From assembly GCA_045538195.1 (NCBI GenBank), contig JAZSRA010000138.1, positions 1 through 64,000 of the forward strand: a stretch of DNA of 64,000 nucleotides. The letters run 5' to 3'. The notes beneath the pieces are model-generated. The model searched no databases and was not told where the DNA came from. It saw nothing but the letters and a program-made list of their open reading frames with translations. A program made the translations under genes and the position numbers. This DNA is from SVTX01 sp045538195. Lineage in GTDB: Bacteria > Bacillota > Clostridia > Oscillospirales > CAG-272. Positions 16,911-26,259 of the stretch are shown piece after piece (positions within the stretch are counted from its first letter, which is position 1; the number at the start of each line of letters is the position of its first letter).

Positions 16911-18017
16911 ATGACGGAAATAAAAATCGGCAAAAAAATACGTCTGTTAAGAAAGAATAATGATATAACGCAAGATAAGCTTGCCGCATATCTGGGAGTT
17001 ACTCCTCAGGCGGTCTCCCGTTGGGAGTCTGAGATCTGCTATCCCGACATTGAAACGCTCCCACAGATCGCCGACTTTTTCGGCGTAGGAATGGACGAGC
17101 TTCTCTGTTACGATAGCATACAAAAAGAATCAAGGGTCAAGGAATTTCTTGAAAAAGCCGAGCTTCTGCTGGAGAGCGAAAGACTCGGAGAATGCCTTGC
17201 TCTGCTTCGCGAGGCATACGCCGAAATTCCCTCCTCTTTTGAGATCCAGCTTGAGCTGGCAAAAACTCTTTCAGCAATTTCCGCAGAAGGAAAGCCCCGA
17301 AAAAACGATCTTATAGAGGCTGTATCTCTTTGCAATCACATTCTCGATTACTGTACCGACGACGAGCTTCGTGACGAGACCAAAAAAACTCTTTGCGATA
17401 TTTATTCCCACCAGCTCGGAAACGACAAAATGGCTCTTGACATCGCCGAGAAGCTTCATTCTATGGATTACAGCAAGGAGATAGTCAAGGCAACCGTATT
17501 AACGGGAGAGATCGCGTTCAAACAGGCACAAACCAACATTATGGAATTTGCCGACAATATGTGGTGGCACATGTATAATATCGCTTGTGTTCCCGACATC
17601 TCTGAGGAACGCTATTCCCTTGACCAAAAGATCGAGATCATGGAAAGAGGCGTAGCTCTGTTCCAGGTTGTATTTGACGGCAACTACCTCTACTATAATG
17701 ACAGATTGGCAAATTCCTACCGTCAGCTTGCTATGCTTTATCTGCTTAAGGGCAACCGCTCTGCGGCTCTCGATTGCGTTGAAAAAATGTCAGCATTCGC
17801 TATCGCCTTCGACTCGTTGCCCGAAAATTCGAAATATGAATCCGTCCTTCTTAACACCATTGAATACAAAACCGAAAAGCACGAGGGATTTGAGGGACTT
17901 ACCCTTTGCGACAAGCTGCTTCGCGGAAGATTTGCTAACCGCATCTGGTCTCCTATTAGAAACGACGAAAGATTCGTCTCTGCCATAGAGTCGATGTCAA
18001 AATACTCTCACGGTTAA
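16911..18017 (+). CDS. XRE-family regulator with C-terminal TPR-like region
   Basis: 368 residues. Residues 1-60 form a Cro/C1 helix-turn-helix (ITQDKLAAYLGVTPQAVSRW); the rest is helical with TPR-like spacing, as in regulators that sense peptides or proteins. It has a perfect sigma-A promoter and its stop is separated from the tsaE start by a single base, so it leads the t6A-gene transcript. Whether it regulates its own operon is not shown. Ligand unknown. Confidence 0.88.
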   Translation: MTEIKIGKKIRLLRKNNDITQDKLAAYLGVTPQAVSRWESEICYPDIETLPQIADFFGVGMDELLCYDSIQKESRVKEFLEKAELLLESERLGECLALLREAYAEIPSSFEIQLELAKTLSAISAEGKPRKNDLIEAVSLCNHILDYCTDDELRDETKKTLCDIYSHQLGNDKMALDIAEKLHSMDYSKEIVKATVLTGEIAFKQAQTNIMEFADNMWWHMYNIACVPDISEERYSLDQKIEIMERGVALFQVVFDGNYLYYNDRLANSYRQLAMLYLLKGNRSAALDCVEKMSAFAIAFDSLPENSKYESVLLNTIEYKTEKHEGFEGLTLCDKLLRGRFANRIWSPIRNDERFVSAIESMSKYSHG

Positions 18018-18018
18018 T

Positions 18019-18489
18019 ATGCTTATGAAGCTTCCCTTTAATATACTTACAGAAAACACCGATTCGACGGAAAACGTAGGACGTGAGCTTGCAAGGCTTC
18101 TGACCGTCGATCTTGCCTTACCAAAGTTCGTGGCTATGTACGGAGACCTCGGCGTCGGTAAAACCTCTTTCGTGCGCGGATTCTGTTCCGAGCTTTGTCC
18201 TAACGTTACCGTTAAATCTCCTACGTTTGCTCTGGTCAACGAATACAAATGTCCCTCCGCCATAGGCGGAATTAAAAAGGTCTGCCATTTTGACATGTAC
18301 CGAATCGCGGATGAGGACGATCTTTATTCCATCGGCTTTTACGATTATCTTTGTCCCGACGCAATATGTATTGCCGAATGGTGCGAAATGATACCTTATG
18401 CTCTGCCCGACAGTTACATCAAGGTTGAGATAGGCAAGATAGACCTTTCCGATAAAAGAAACATAACAATCGATCTTATTGGAGCTTGA
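18019..18489 (+). CDS. tsaE: tRNA t6A biosynthesis ATPase TsaE
   Basis: ATPase that drives turnover of the TsaB-TsaD complex in t6A37 synthesis. 156 residues with Walker A GDLGVGKTSF, SPTFALVNEY and the HFDMYRI block that is characteristic of TsaE. A second ATG six bases later (18025) is equally possible. It follows the XRE gene without a gap and precedes tsaB. Confidence 0.94.
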   Translation: MLMKLPFNILTENTDSTENVGRELARLLTVDLALPKFVAMYGDLGVGKTSFVRGFCSELCPNVTVKSPTFALVNEYKCPSAIGGIKKVCHFDMYRIADEDDLYSIGFYDYLCPDAICIAEWCEMIPYALPDSYIKVEIGKIDLSDKRNITIDLIGA

Positions 18490-18497
18490 TTAGAAAA

Positions 18498-19196
18498 ATG
18501 AAAATATTATCCCTTGACACTACCGCCGAAGTCTGCACCGCCGCCTTGTGCGACGGAGATAAGCTTATGGCAGAAATGACGGTAAATACCGGCAACACTC
18601 ATTCTCAAACGCTTTTGCCGGTGATTGAACAGATATTGAAGATATCCGAGACGTCGATTGACGATATTGACATCTTCGGTTGCAGTACGGGTCCAGGCTC
18701 CTTTACCGGAGTTCGCATAGGTGTGTCTACCATCAAAGGTATCGCCTACGGCAAGAGTAAGCCTTGCGTGTCCGTATCAACTCTTGAAGCTTTGGCTTAT
18801 AATCTGAACGGATTCGACGGAATTATATGCCCCGTCATGAACGCGAGACGAAATCAAGTCTATAACGCGCTCTTTGAATGTAAAGGTGGCGAGCTGACAA
18901 GACTTTGCGCCGACAGAGCCTTATCCATAGACGAGCTTGACGAGGAGCTTTCATGTCAAAGCTCTCCCATCTATCTTGTGGGAGACGGATATGATATCAC
19001 GTTCAACGGATTCAAAAAAACAAAACCCTGCTACGTTCCCGAAAGATACAGAGTGCAAAGTGCTTACAGCGTTGCCCGTTGCGCCCTCAAAAAGTTTGAA
19101 ACAGGACAAAAGCTGACAGACTCGGAGCTTGTACCGATCTATCTCCGTCCTTCGCAAGCAGAGCGAGAAAGAAACGAACGTTTAGGAATAAAATAA
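18498..19196 (+). CDS. tsaB: tRNA t6A biosynthesis protein TsaB
   Basis: Partner that stabilises TsaD in the t6A37 complex. 232 residues with the N-terminal ILSLDTTAEVCTAALCD, the family signature STGPGSFTGVRIG and a C-terminal VPIYLRPSQAE end. A TTG at 18486 is in frame but lies inside the tsaE stop region; the ATG at 18498 gives the usual start. The tsaD gene normally completes the set but is not in this window. Confidence 0.93.
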   Translation: MKILSLDTTAEVCTAALCDGDKLMAEMTVNTGNTHSQTLLPVIEQILKISETSIDDIDIFGCSTGPGSFTGVRIGVSTIKGIAYGKSKPCVSVSTLEALAYNLNGFDGIICPVMNARRNQVYNALFECKGGELTRLCADRALSIDELDEELSCQSSPIYLVGDGYDITFNGFKKTKPCYVPERYRVQSAYSVARCALKKFETGQKLTDSELVPIYLRPSQAERERNERLGIK

Positions 19197-19232
19197 TCTA
19201 TAAAACTACATAATCAAAGTGAGGATAACATA

Positions 19233-19679
19233 ATGAACAAAATAATTATCGGATGCGATCACGGTGGGTTTGAGCTTAAGAACGAGGTAATTGCCCACCT
19301 CACCAAAAGAGGCATTGAGGTTACCGACGTAGGAATATATTCCACCGACTCATGCAACTATCCCGACTATGCCCGTGCTGTGTGCCAAAGAATACAGAGT
19401 GGCGAATTTGAACGCGGAATCCTTGTTTGCGGTACCGGAATTGGTATGTCTATCGCCGCAAATAAGCACAACAGTATTCGCGCAGCTTGCTGCTCCGACA
19501 CGTTCTCGGCAAGAATGACAAGGCTTCACAACAATGCCAACGTTCTTTGCTTTGGCGGCAGAGTGGTAGGTGCGGGCCTTGCGTGCGATATGGTCGATCT
19601 CTTCATTGATACCGAATTTGAGGGTGGCAGACACCAGACAAGAGTTGATCTGCTTGCAGATATTGAAAATGACAACTGA
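19233..19679 (+). CDS. rpiB: Ribose-5-phosphate isomerase B
   Basis: Interconverts ribulose-5-phosphate and ribose-5-phosphate in the non-oxidative pentose phosphate pathway. The 148 residues have GCDHGGFELKNEV, the catalytic Cys region VCGTGIGMSIAANK and RLHNNANVLCFGGRVVG, a complete RpiB. It lies 36 bases after tsaB and 24 before ispD, and together with rpe at 21.2 kb supplies pentose phosphate for Prs. Confidence 0.95.
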   Translation: MNKIIIGCDHGGFELKNEVIAHLTKRGIEVTDVGIYSTDSCNYPDYARAVCQRIQSGEFERGILVCGTGIGMSIAANKHNSIRAACCSDTFSARMTRLHNNANVLCFGGRVVGAGLACDMVDLFIDTEFEGGRHQTRVDLLADIENDN

Positions 19680-19703
19680 TAAATAACAGAAAGGCGTGCC
19701 AAA

Positions 19704-20513
19704 ATGTCAGAAAGACAGGACAAGCCCCATAAGATCGCAGAAGCTATACGCGCGATAATTGGGAAAACCGATAAAAAATATTATACATCAGCCGTAATCC
19801 TCGCGGCAGGCTCGTCCTCTCGCATGGGCGGAGACTCCACCAAACAATTTCTGGAATTGTGCGGTATCCCCGTAGTGGCAAGAACTCTTATTGAATTTGA
19901 GAGATCTTCTCTTATCGATGAAATAATCGTTGTTGCAAAGGCAGACGAGATTGAAAAGTACGACGGCTTTGTCGAAAAATATCATATCACCAAGCCGTTT
20001 AAGGTCATTGAGGGTGGAGAGACACGTCAGGAATCCGCAAGAAACGGAGTAGACGCCGTCAACGAAAAATCCAAATTTATCGCTATCCACGATGCCGCAA
20101 GATGTCTCATAACCGAGAAAATGATATATAAGGTCTGTCACGGAGCTTATCTCCACGGTGGAGCTATCCTCGCGGTGAAAGCAGTGGACACTGTAAAGCT
20201 GGGAGACAAGAATCTCTTTATCGAAAGCACTCCCGAAAGAAAAATGACTTGGCAAGCGCAAACTCCGCAGGTCTTTAAGGTCAACGCGTTTCGCGCTGCT
20301 ACCTACATTGCAAGAGATGAAAGCTTTGAAGGCACCGACGATGCTTCCCTTCTTGAGCATATCAGAATTCCCGTAAAACTTGTTGAAGGTTCAAGAGAAA
20401 ACATCAAGGTTACAGAACCTATGGATATTTACTTTGCGGAGGCTATCCTTCGCGCAAGAGCCGATGCTCTTGACAAAAAGTCAAATAACGAGCCTGAGGT
20501 GAATGAAAAATGA
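19704..20513 (+). CDS. ispD: 2-C-methyl-D-erythritol 4-phosphate cytidylyltransferase
   Basis: Third step of the MEP pathway to isoprenoids: MEP plus CTP gives CDP-ME. The nucleotide-binding loop AVILAAGSSSRMGG is followed by EGGETRQESARNGV and FIAIHDAARCLI, and the end has GTDDASLLEH. About 30 residues (charged, ending DKKYYTS) precede the usual start, so the 269-residue protein has a short N-terminal extension. The stop overlaps the ispF start by 4 bases, linking two consecutive-pathway enzymes. Confidence 0.95.
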   Translation: MSERQDKPHKIAEAIRAIIGKTDKKYYTSAVILAAGSSSRMGGDSTKQFLELCGIPVVARTLIEFERSSLIDEIIVVAKADEIEKYDGFVEKYHITKPFKVIEGGETRQESARNGVDAVNEKSKFIAIHDAARCLITEKMIYKVCHGAYLHGGAILAVKAVDTVKLGDKNLFIESTPERKMTWQAQTPQVFKVNAFRAATYIARDESFEGTDDASLLEHIRIPVKLVEGSRENIKVTEPMDIYFAEAILRARADALDKKSNNEPEVNEK

Positions 20514-20983
20514 GAATCGGTCACGGTTACGACGTTCATAAGCTTGTTCCCGAGAGAAAATGTATAATAGGCGGCGTTGATATTCCCTACTCAAAGGGAT
20601 TGCTGGGTCACTCCAATGCAGACGTGCTTGTCCATGCGGTCATGGATGCTATAATAGGCGCACTTTGCCTTGGCGACATCGGACATCTTTTCCCCGATAA
20701 CGATCCCGCGTATCTGGGAGCGGACAGTCTCGTTCTCTGCTCTCATGTTACTAAAATCATGAAGCAAAATGGATACGAGATCGGTAACGTTGACGCTACT
20801 GTAATAGCTCAAGCCCCCAAAATGGCTCCCTACATCGAAAAGATGCGTGAAAACATTGCAATTGCGCTTGAAACAGACGTATGCAACGTCAGCATAAAGG
20901 CAACTACCGAGGAAAAGCTGGGATTCACGGGCGAGGGATTGGGAATTTCCGCCCACGCGGTCTGCTTGCTACAAAAGATTTGA
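20510..20983 (+). CDS. ispF: 2-C-methyl-D-erythritol 2,4-cyclodiphosphate synthase
   Basis: Cyclises CDP-ME 2-phosphate in the MEP pathway. 157 residues with the metal-binding GHGYDVHKLV (Asp and His), LGHSNADVLVHAVMDAI, GDIGHLFPD and the C-terminal KATTEEKLGFTGEGLGI. It overlaps ispD by 4 bases. The 208 bases between its stop and rpe hold no gene I can support. Confidence 0.96.
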   Translation: MRIGHGYDVHKLVPERKCIIGGVDIPYSKGLLGHSNADVLVHAVMDAIIGALCLGDIGHLFPDNDPAYLGADSLVLCSHVTKIMKQNGYEIGNVDATVIAQAPKMAPYIEKMRENIAIALETDVCNVSIKATTEEKLGFTGEGLGISAHAVCLLQKI

Positions 20984-21191
20984 CACGGTGCTTGGGATCG
21001 CCGATATACAACGATCCCTATATTATCGCCACGGAAACACCTGATAAAAATTCGGTCACTTCCTTGTCTTTAACGACGAAAAAGGCCATCCCCGAAGCGT
21101 TGCCTTACGACATAATATGTGCTATAACCCCCACATTCTACAAAATTCAGCAAATTTTCAAAAAAAATTCTAATGAAAGGTTACCCGATTT

Positions 21192-21863
21192 ATGATTTAC
21201 ATTGCCCCTTCTCTGCTTGCAGCAAACTATGCAAATCTTGAAGCAGACATAAAAAGAGTTGCGGAAGCCGGCGCGCAGTATCTTCATCTCGACATAATGG
21301 ACGGTGCTTTTGTACCCAACATCAGCTTTGGTCCTGAGCTTATTGCGGGCATACGAAAGACTACCGATATGATCTTCGACGTACATCTTATGATAAAGCG
21401 TCCCGAAAGATACATAGATCGCTTTGTCAAGGCGGGTGCGGACATTATCACAGTACATTATGAGGCGTGTGAAAATCCTATGTCTGTTATTCATCTTATC
21501 CATTCGTATGAAATGAAGGCGGCTCTTGCTATTTCGCCCAAAACTCCCGTTGAGCATCTGTTTCCTTTCATAGGTCACATAGATATGGCGCTTATTATGA
21601 CGGTAGAACCCGGATTCGGAGGACAGTCCCTTATTCCCGAGACCCTTGAAAAGGTCTCCGTGCTTAGAAAGTACGTTTCCGAGCGCGGTATCAATCTTGA
21701 TATTGAGGTTGACGGTGGCATCAACGCGCAGAACGTTGGTCTTTTGACATCTGCAGGGGCCAACGTTATCGTTGCGGGATCTGCTATTTTCAAAGCAAAG
21801 AAGCCTAAAGCAGTTATTCAGGAAATGAAGGATGCGGCGACAAAAAATCCTTTCATAGATTAA
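21192..21863 (+). CDS. rpe: Ribulose-phosphate 3-epimerase
   Basis: Interconverts ribulose-5-phosphate and xylulose-5-phosphate. The 223-residue TIM barrel shows SLLAANYANLEADI, HLDIMDGAFVPNISFGPE with catalytic Asp, DVHLMIKRPERY, MTVEPGFGGQSLIPETLEKV and DGGINAQN. ATTCTAATGAAAGG lies before the ATG. In other Firmicutes rpe is near rsgA and prpC; here it follows the isoprenoid genes. Confidence 0.95.
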   Translation: MIYIAPSLLAANYANLEADIKRVAEAGAQYLHLDIMDGAFVPNISFGPELIAGIRKTTDMIFDVHLMIKRPERYIDRFVKAGADIITVHYEACENPMSVIHLIHSYEMKAALAISPKTPVEHLFPFIGHIDMALIMTVEPGFGGQSLIPETLEKVSVLRKYVSERGINLDIEVDGGINAQNVGLLTSAGANVIVAGSAIFKAKKPKAVIQEMKDAATKNPFID

Positions 21864-21876
21864 TTTATAACAATCA

Positions 21877-21910
21877 AAAACGGAAATGAGTACACTCTCA
21901 TTTCCGTTTT
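21877..21910. terminator. Bidirectional terminator between rpe and the esterase-like lipoprotein gene
   Basis: 14-bp perfect stem 21877-21890 / 21897-21910 (core CGGAAATGAG/CTCATTTCCG) with a 6-base loop and flanking A and T runs. Confidence 0.9.
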
Positions 21911-21919
21911 CACTATATT

Positions 21920-23662
21920 TTAAGGTTCAACAAATATCCATATTCCCTTTGCGGGATTGCCGTAGCTATCACAAAGGTTAACGTCTACACCAAAGAAGTT
22001 TGCCGCCACACAGTTATATGCAACACCGCAACTTGCCCTGCTGAAGGTGATAGTTATTGTATCGGGCGCTGTTATCTTCGCGGTAACATTAATCTTGGTA
22101 GTAGTCTCGTTTCTGTTCGTTAAACCGCAAAAACCTATAACAGAAGTTCCGCCGTCGGAGGTGGTAAGTCCTTCTCCGTAATTAGAAAATTTTAAGGTAA
22201 GAGTTTTTCTGTTTGAACTTAACTCATAGGATTCGAGAATAGGACCTGTTGCTTCGTCAAGCGTTTTAGTTCCGTATATTACAGCCTGCATAAGGTCTGT
22301 GACCCTCTCTGCCTGCTCGTATTTGCAATACGGATGGATGTTGTTATCGTTAGTTTTATCATTCCAAAGATCGGAACAAACTGCAACGTAAGAATTTGAC
22401 AAAGAGTTGGGGATCATTCCAACAGTTGCTCTTATTCTTCCTGTATCCAGATACGCATCCGAGCCTACAACCTTGTAAACAGAGGGATATTCAACGAAGA
22501 ATACGGGAAAATCCTTATTGACAAGATTGTGGGTAGAGCGCATATATTCCATGAGAGCAGTAAATCTTTCTACGTAAACGCTTGAAAGCGCTATATTACT
22601 CTCCGCCTCGCCCTGATACCAAACAATGCCCGCGATAGGCATTTTTTCAAACGGGTTCAAATAATGGTTGTACATATATCTGGTTTCAACGTGGCCATGA
22701 TAGTTTCCAACGTATATCCCTTTATTCTCGTCGAAACGATCACTTCCCAGTTCTTCAGCGAGATGATTTGGCATAAATACGCTCAAGGGTCTGCCGTTTG
22801 CAGAAAACTGAGATATGCCCACGGGAATCTGATTTTCTGTAAGCTCTGCTATCTGATGAGCAATAAGGTAGCCAATTGCTGAAAGCTGATCTATATTGCT
22901 TTCATTAGGCTTTATCCAACCGAAATCATTGATAGCATCTACGCACACGTCCGCCGTGCCTCGGACAGGATATCCTTCGCTTTGGGTATTGGAATTATAA
23001 TTATAACGTATTATTGAGTCCTCTTTTAAAAGCTCTTTGGTCCATTTAAGCTCAGGCTCATTAGCAAGATAAGCACCCATGTTATATTGTACGTTTGACT
23101 GTCCCACAACCATAAACACGTCGCCGATCAGAACATCTTCAAAAACATACTCGGTATCATCATCGCTATACACTACGAGATCGTTACCAAGCGAAGGATT
23201 GGCGGCGAATTTTTGGCGGAATACTATCTCCCACTCACCGTTTTCAATAAGAGCGTCCGCCCTCTTACCCATAAAGGTCGCACTGACCTTTTTGCCGTTT
23301 TCGCTTTCATCTGCCCAGCCCCATACTCTTACGTATTCGTTGCGCTGAACCACCATGTTGGAGTCGAATACATTGGAAACAGTAAAGTTTGCCGCATACT
23401 CCACTTCGTCGCCGAGTACGGTGTTGGTCTCCTCTTGTGAGGACTCCTCCGAGGATTCATCACCCGTTTCGCTTGAGCCTTCCGACGTATCACTTTCAGA
23501 ATCTGATTCAACCGTTTCGTGACTTTCATCCTCGGTAGCCCCTGACGTCTCATCCGACGTTCCTTGACCGCTTCCGTAGTCTGTGCAAGATACGAATATT
23601 CCCAACATCACAGAAAGCACAAGGAAAATCGCACAAATTTTCAAAAATACAGTTTTTTTCAT
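21920..23662 (-). CDS. Sialate O-acetylesterase-like (SASA/DUF303) lipoprotein
   Basis: 580 residues. A lipoprotein signal peptide ends in the lipobox GIFVSC (Cys26). Next comes an acidic Ser/Glu/Thr linker (about residues 27-80) that probably spans the cell wall, then an SGNH-type esterase domain with the nucleophile region VVGQSNVQYN, AGIVWYQGEAESN and the Asp-His pair region DNNIHPYCKYEQ. These enzymes deacetylate sialic acids or other sugars on the cell surface. A start 16 codons upstream exists, but AGGAGG before 23662 decides. It has its own consensus promoter and a terminator at each end. The exact substrate is not known. Confidence 0.85.
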   Translation of the reverse strand: MKKTVFLKICAIFLVLSVMLGIFVSCTDYGSGQGTSDETSGATEDESHETVESDSESDTSEGSSETGDESSEESSQEETNTVLGDEVEYAANFTVSNVFDSNMVVQRNEYVRVWGWADESENGKKVSATFMGKRADALIENGEWEIVFRQKFAANPSLGNDLVVYSDDDTEYVFEDVLIGDVFMVVGQSNVQYNMGAYLANEPELKWTKELLKEDSIIRYNYNSNTQSEGYPVRGTADVCVDAINDFGWIKPNESNIDQLSAIGYLIAHQIAELTENQIPVGISQFSANGRPLSVFMPNHLAEELGSDRFDENKGIYVGNYHGHVETRYMYNHYLNPFEKMPIAGIVWYQGEAESNIALSSVYVERFTALMEYMRSTHNLVNKDFPVFFVEYPSVYKVVGSDAYLDTGRIRATVGMIPNSLSNSYVAVCSDLWNDKTNDNNIHPYCKYEQAERVTDLMQAVIYGTKTLDEATGPILESYELSSNRKTLTLKFSNYGEGLTTSDGGTSVIGFCGLTNRNETTTKINVTAKITAPDTITITFSRASCGVAYNCVAANFFGVDVNLCDSYGNPAKGIWIFVEP

Positions 23663-23698
23663 AATATTCCTCCTCAAAAAACGTGAAGTAACGTAATT

Positions 23699-23727
23699 AT
23701 TATAACACATCTATTTAAAGTTGTCAA
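23699..23727 (-). promoter_or_regulatory. Consensus SigA promoter of the esterase-like gene
   Basis: On the minus strand TTGACA (23727-23722), 17 bases, TATAAT (23704-23699), 37 bases ahead of the start codon. Confidence 0.85.
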
Positions 23728-23736
23728 TCGAAACCA

Positions 23737-23770
23737 CAAAAAAAATTGCGGCGCGATTTTTCGCGCCGCA
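23737..23770 (-). terminator. Terminator of the SLH gene
   Basis: 10-bp perfect GC-rich stem TGCGGCGCGA (23747-23756) / TCGCGCCGCA (23761-23770), four-base loop, followed on the minus strand by a run of T. Confidence 0.9.
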
Positions 23771-23782
23771 GGGGGTATATTC

Positions 23783-25132
23783 TTAGTCAATAACCAGCAT
23801 CGTTCTGCTCAACAGTTTTGCCATATCTCCTCTCGTAACACTTTCGTTTGCCGAGACCTTCATATCGGGCAGCTCTAAAATTCCCAACGCGTGCAAGGAT
23901 TCTATTGCTTTACCCGACCATTCGGGGATCTCGTTTGCATCCGCAAATACTGGTGTAACCTTAGGTTTCGCATATCCTATCATATTACTGATTATTACCG
24001 CTGCCTCGGACATTTTAATAGTCTCGTCAGGATCAAAACACAGCTCGCCGTCTGTTTTTTTGCCGCTTATATATCCTTTGGAATAAGCAAGAGCAATATA
24101 TCCCTTCATCTCTGAATTTATATCTTCGTCATCCGCAAACACGGTGGACTGAACGTCGGGAACGTTTTTGATACCTATGGCGTTCATAGCAGTAACGATA
24201 AACTCTGCTCTGCTGACTTCTCTATCCGCCTCAAAATAATAATAGTCACCCACCTGAACACCGTTCATCAGTCCACATTCGGTAACGGAAATGGCGTGAG
24301 CGTAAAGCCCGTCTCCCAAAAGGTCACTATATACGGTGGATATTGAAGGAGCCGCAACCGATATATTGATTTCTTTTGCCTCACTGTAATTGCCGTATTC
24401 GTCGAATACAACGTAACTGAAGCTATCCTCTCCAGTATATGAGCTATTAGGGATATAAGTATACGTACCCATATTTTCATTATCGAGATACACTCTGCCG
24501 TTTTCGGGATATTTTACGATCTCAAACACCATATCGTCCCCCTCAGGGTCATAGGCGGACAAAACCCCACAGGCTTTAACGTTGCGGTAAGTCTCACAAC
24601 AAAGACTTGCGGCGGGCGAAAGAGAGAGCGTAGGCGAATAATTGATATCATCTATCATGTTGATGCTGCAAGTTATCTCATATCCGCTATCATTAACTTT
24701 GAAATTAAAGGACGCGCTCTGTCCAAGTCCGTTTCCTGCCTCCTCGTAAGTCATGAGAGCGAGGTCGGGTGCCTTTATCCTTTGACCCACCGATACCCCC
24801 TCACTTCCGATATACAAGCCTCCGCAAGCGGTATTGGGCAAGCTTGTTACAGTAATAGACTCTATTTTGGACAAATTAAGAGCGCAAGCAAAACGCTCTG
24901 CCGAAAAATTCAGCACGTTACCCTTTATCCCTGTCATTATCATCCCCTTTGCGTGTGCGATAACGTCCAAGCCGTAAGACACCGTGTCGGCATCCTTTGA
25001 CTCCGAAACGATACTCTGATTTGTCAAGCTATGCAGAGCCGTATTTTCCTCTGCGGATACCGATAGGGTAGCGACCCCTGCCACAAATCCCAAGGAGATC
25101 AGCGCTGCGCAGATCATCTTTATACCTTTCAT
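23783..25132 (-). CDS. Secreted SLH-domain protein with cadherin-like/Ig domain
   Basis: 449 residues. A cleavable signal peptide (cut after VSA near residue 27) leads to a ~150-residue N-terminal region with no family I recognise, a cadherin/Big-like domain at ~185-265 (AYDPEGDDMVFEIVKYPENG and YTGEDSFSYVVFDEYGNYS) and three SLH repeats at ~275-449 (ECGLMNGV, AYSKGYISGKK, HALGILELPD). SLH repeats anchor proteins to pyruvylated wall polymers, so this is a wall-bound surface protein. GGAGGAG precedes the ATG. It lies upstream of the esterase-like lipoprotein on the same strand but has its own terminator. Confidence 0.88.
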   Translation of the reverse strand: MKGIKMICAALISLGFVAGVATLSVSAEENTALHSLTNQSIVSESKDADTVSYGLDVIAHAKGMIMTGIKGNVLNFSAERFACALNLSKIESITVTSLPNTACGGLYIGSEGVSVGQRIKAPDLALMTYEEAGNGLGQSASFNFKVNDSGYEITCSINMIDDINYSPTLSLSPAASLCCETYRNVKACGVLSAYDPEGDDMVFEIVKYPENGRVYLDNENMGTYTYIPNSSYTGEDSFSYVVFDEYGNYSEAKEINISVAAPSISTVYSDLLGDGLYAHAISVTECGLMNGVQVGDYYYFEADREVSRAEFIVTAMNAIGIKNVPDVQSTVFADDEDINSEMKGYIALAYSKGYISGKKTDGELCFDPDETIKMSEAAVIISNMIGYAKPKVTPVFADANEIPEWSGKAIESLHALGILELPDMKVSANESVTRGDMAKLLSRTMLVID

Positions 25133-25279
25133 AAATACTCCTCCGATAAAATTCTTTGTTTAATTATATTTGATCTCAGGCGTCCATATTACAAATATTT
25201 TTATTCATTTCACAAAATCTTCTTATATTCATAAACAAAAGGTGTTATAATATCTATACATTTGATCAAAAGGTGAATT

Positions 25280-26245
25280 ATGACTTTTAATATTACATAC
25301 GAGCAGGCGGGCAAGACCGTTCTGTCATTTTTAAAATCAAATTTGAAAATTTCATCCTCTGCTCTGTCTGCTCTGAAAAGAGATCCCATAGGCATTAGGG
25401 TCAACGGAGTTCACGTTACCGTTCGTTACGTTCTTAAAGAAAACGATCTGCTTATTATAAACGAGACCGATCTACCCGAGGAATGTAATGAAGCAATACT
25501 GCCCGTCAATATGCCTATCGACATAATATTTGAAAACAACGATATAATGCTGATAGACAAGCCTCCCCATATGCCCACTCATCCCTCTCACGGTCACACC
25601 GACGATACGCTTGCCAACGCGGTGGCATATATATATAAATTGAGAGAGATCCCTTTTGTTTTTCGTCCAATAGGTAGGCTTGACCGAAACACCAGCGGAA
25701 TATCTCTCGTGGCAAAGCACATAATTTCTGCCTCTTTTATGTATTACGCAAGACAAAAAAAGCTTATCAAGAAAAAGTATCTTGCCATTCTTTCGGGCAG
25801 GGTCAATAGTGACGGCAATTATCACATTATTGACACGTATATGAAAAGACAAGCCGAAAGCATCATTCTCCGTTGCGTAGGCAGTGCTGAGGATCCAGAC
25901 GCATTTCAGGCAATTACACAATGGAGATTGCTATACGCAAACGATGATATAAGTATAGTCGAGGCGATCCCCCTAACCGGAAGAACGCACCAATTAAGAG
26001 TACATTTCGCCCACATAGGTCACCCTATCCTCGGTGATGACGTTTACGGAACTCCAAGCAATATTATCGATCGTCACGCGCTCCACGCCGCGTTTTTATC
26101 TCTGCCTATTCCATACGGAGAGAAAACCGAAGATTATCTATCACCTCCGCCTGCCGATATGATCTCTGCGGCAAAGCATTTCAACTGTGATCTTGTTGAT
26201 ATCTTTACAAACGGATTTATCAATGAACCTCCAAAAGTATTTTAA
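25280..26245 (+). CDS. RluA-family pseudouridine synthase
   Basis: Isomerises specific uridines in rRNA or tRNA to pseudouridine. 321 residues: a short S4-like N-terminal region (about 15-70, SALSALKRDPIGIRVNG) and the catalytic domain with the Asp in PIGRLDRNTSGI, KKKYLAIL and LTGRTHQLRVHFAHIGHPIL. The target site cannot be told among RluA-type paralogues. AAAGGTGA is just upstream and a TATAAT box lies 30 bases before the start. The gene is 14 bases before the DUF3810 gene. Confidence 0.92.
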   Translation: MTFNITYEQAGKTVLSFLKSNLKISSSALSALKRDPIGIRVNGVHVTVRYVLKENDLLIINETDLPEECNEAILPVNMPIDIIFENNDIMLIDKPPHMPTHPSHGHTDDTLANAVAYIYKLREIPFVFRPIGRLDRNTSGISLVAKHIISASFMYYARQKKLIKKKYLAILSGRVNSDGNYHIIDTYMKRQAESIILRCVGSAEDPDAFQAITQWRLLYANDDISIVEAIPLTGRTHQLRVHFAHIGHPILGDDVYGTPSNIIDRHALHAAFLSLPIPYGEKTEDYLSPPPADMISAAKHFNCDLVDIFTNGFINEPPKVF

Positions 26246-26259
26246 TTAAAGGAAACTAT

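Noticed and set aside
20881..21195. 104-codon frame after ispF
   Set aside because: Starts inside ispF out of frame and shows no family or ribosome binding site.
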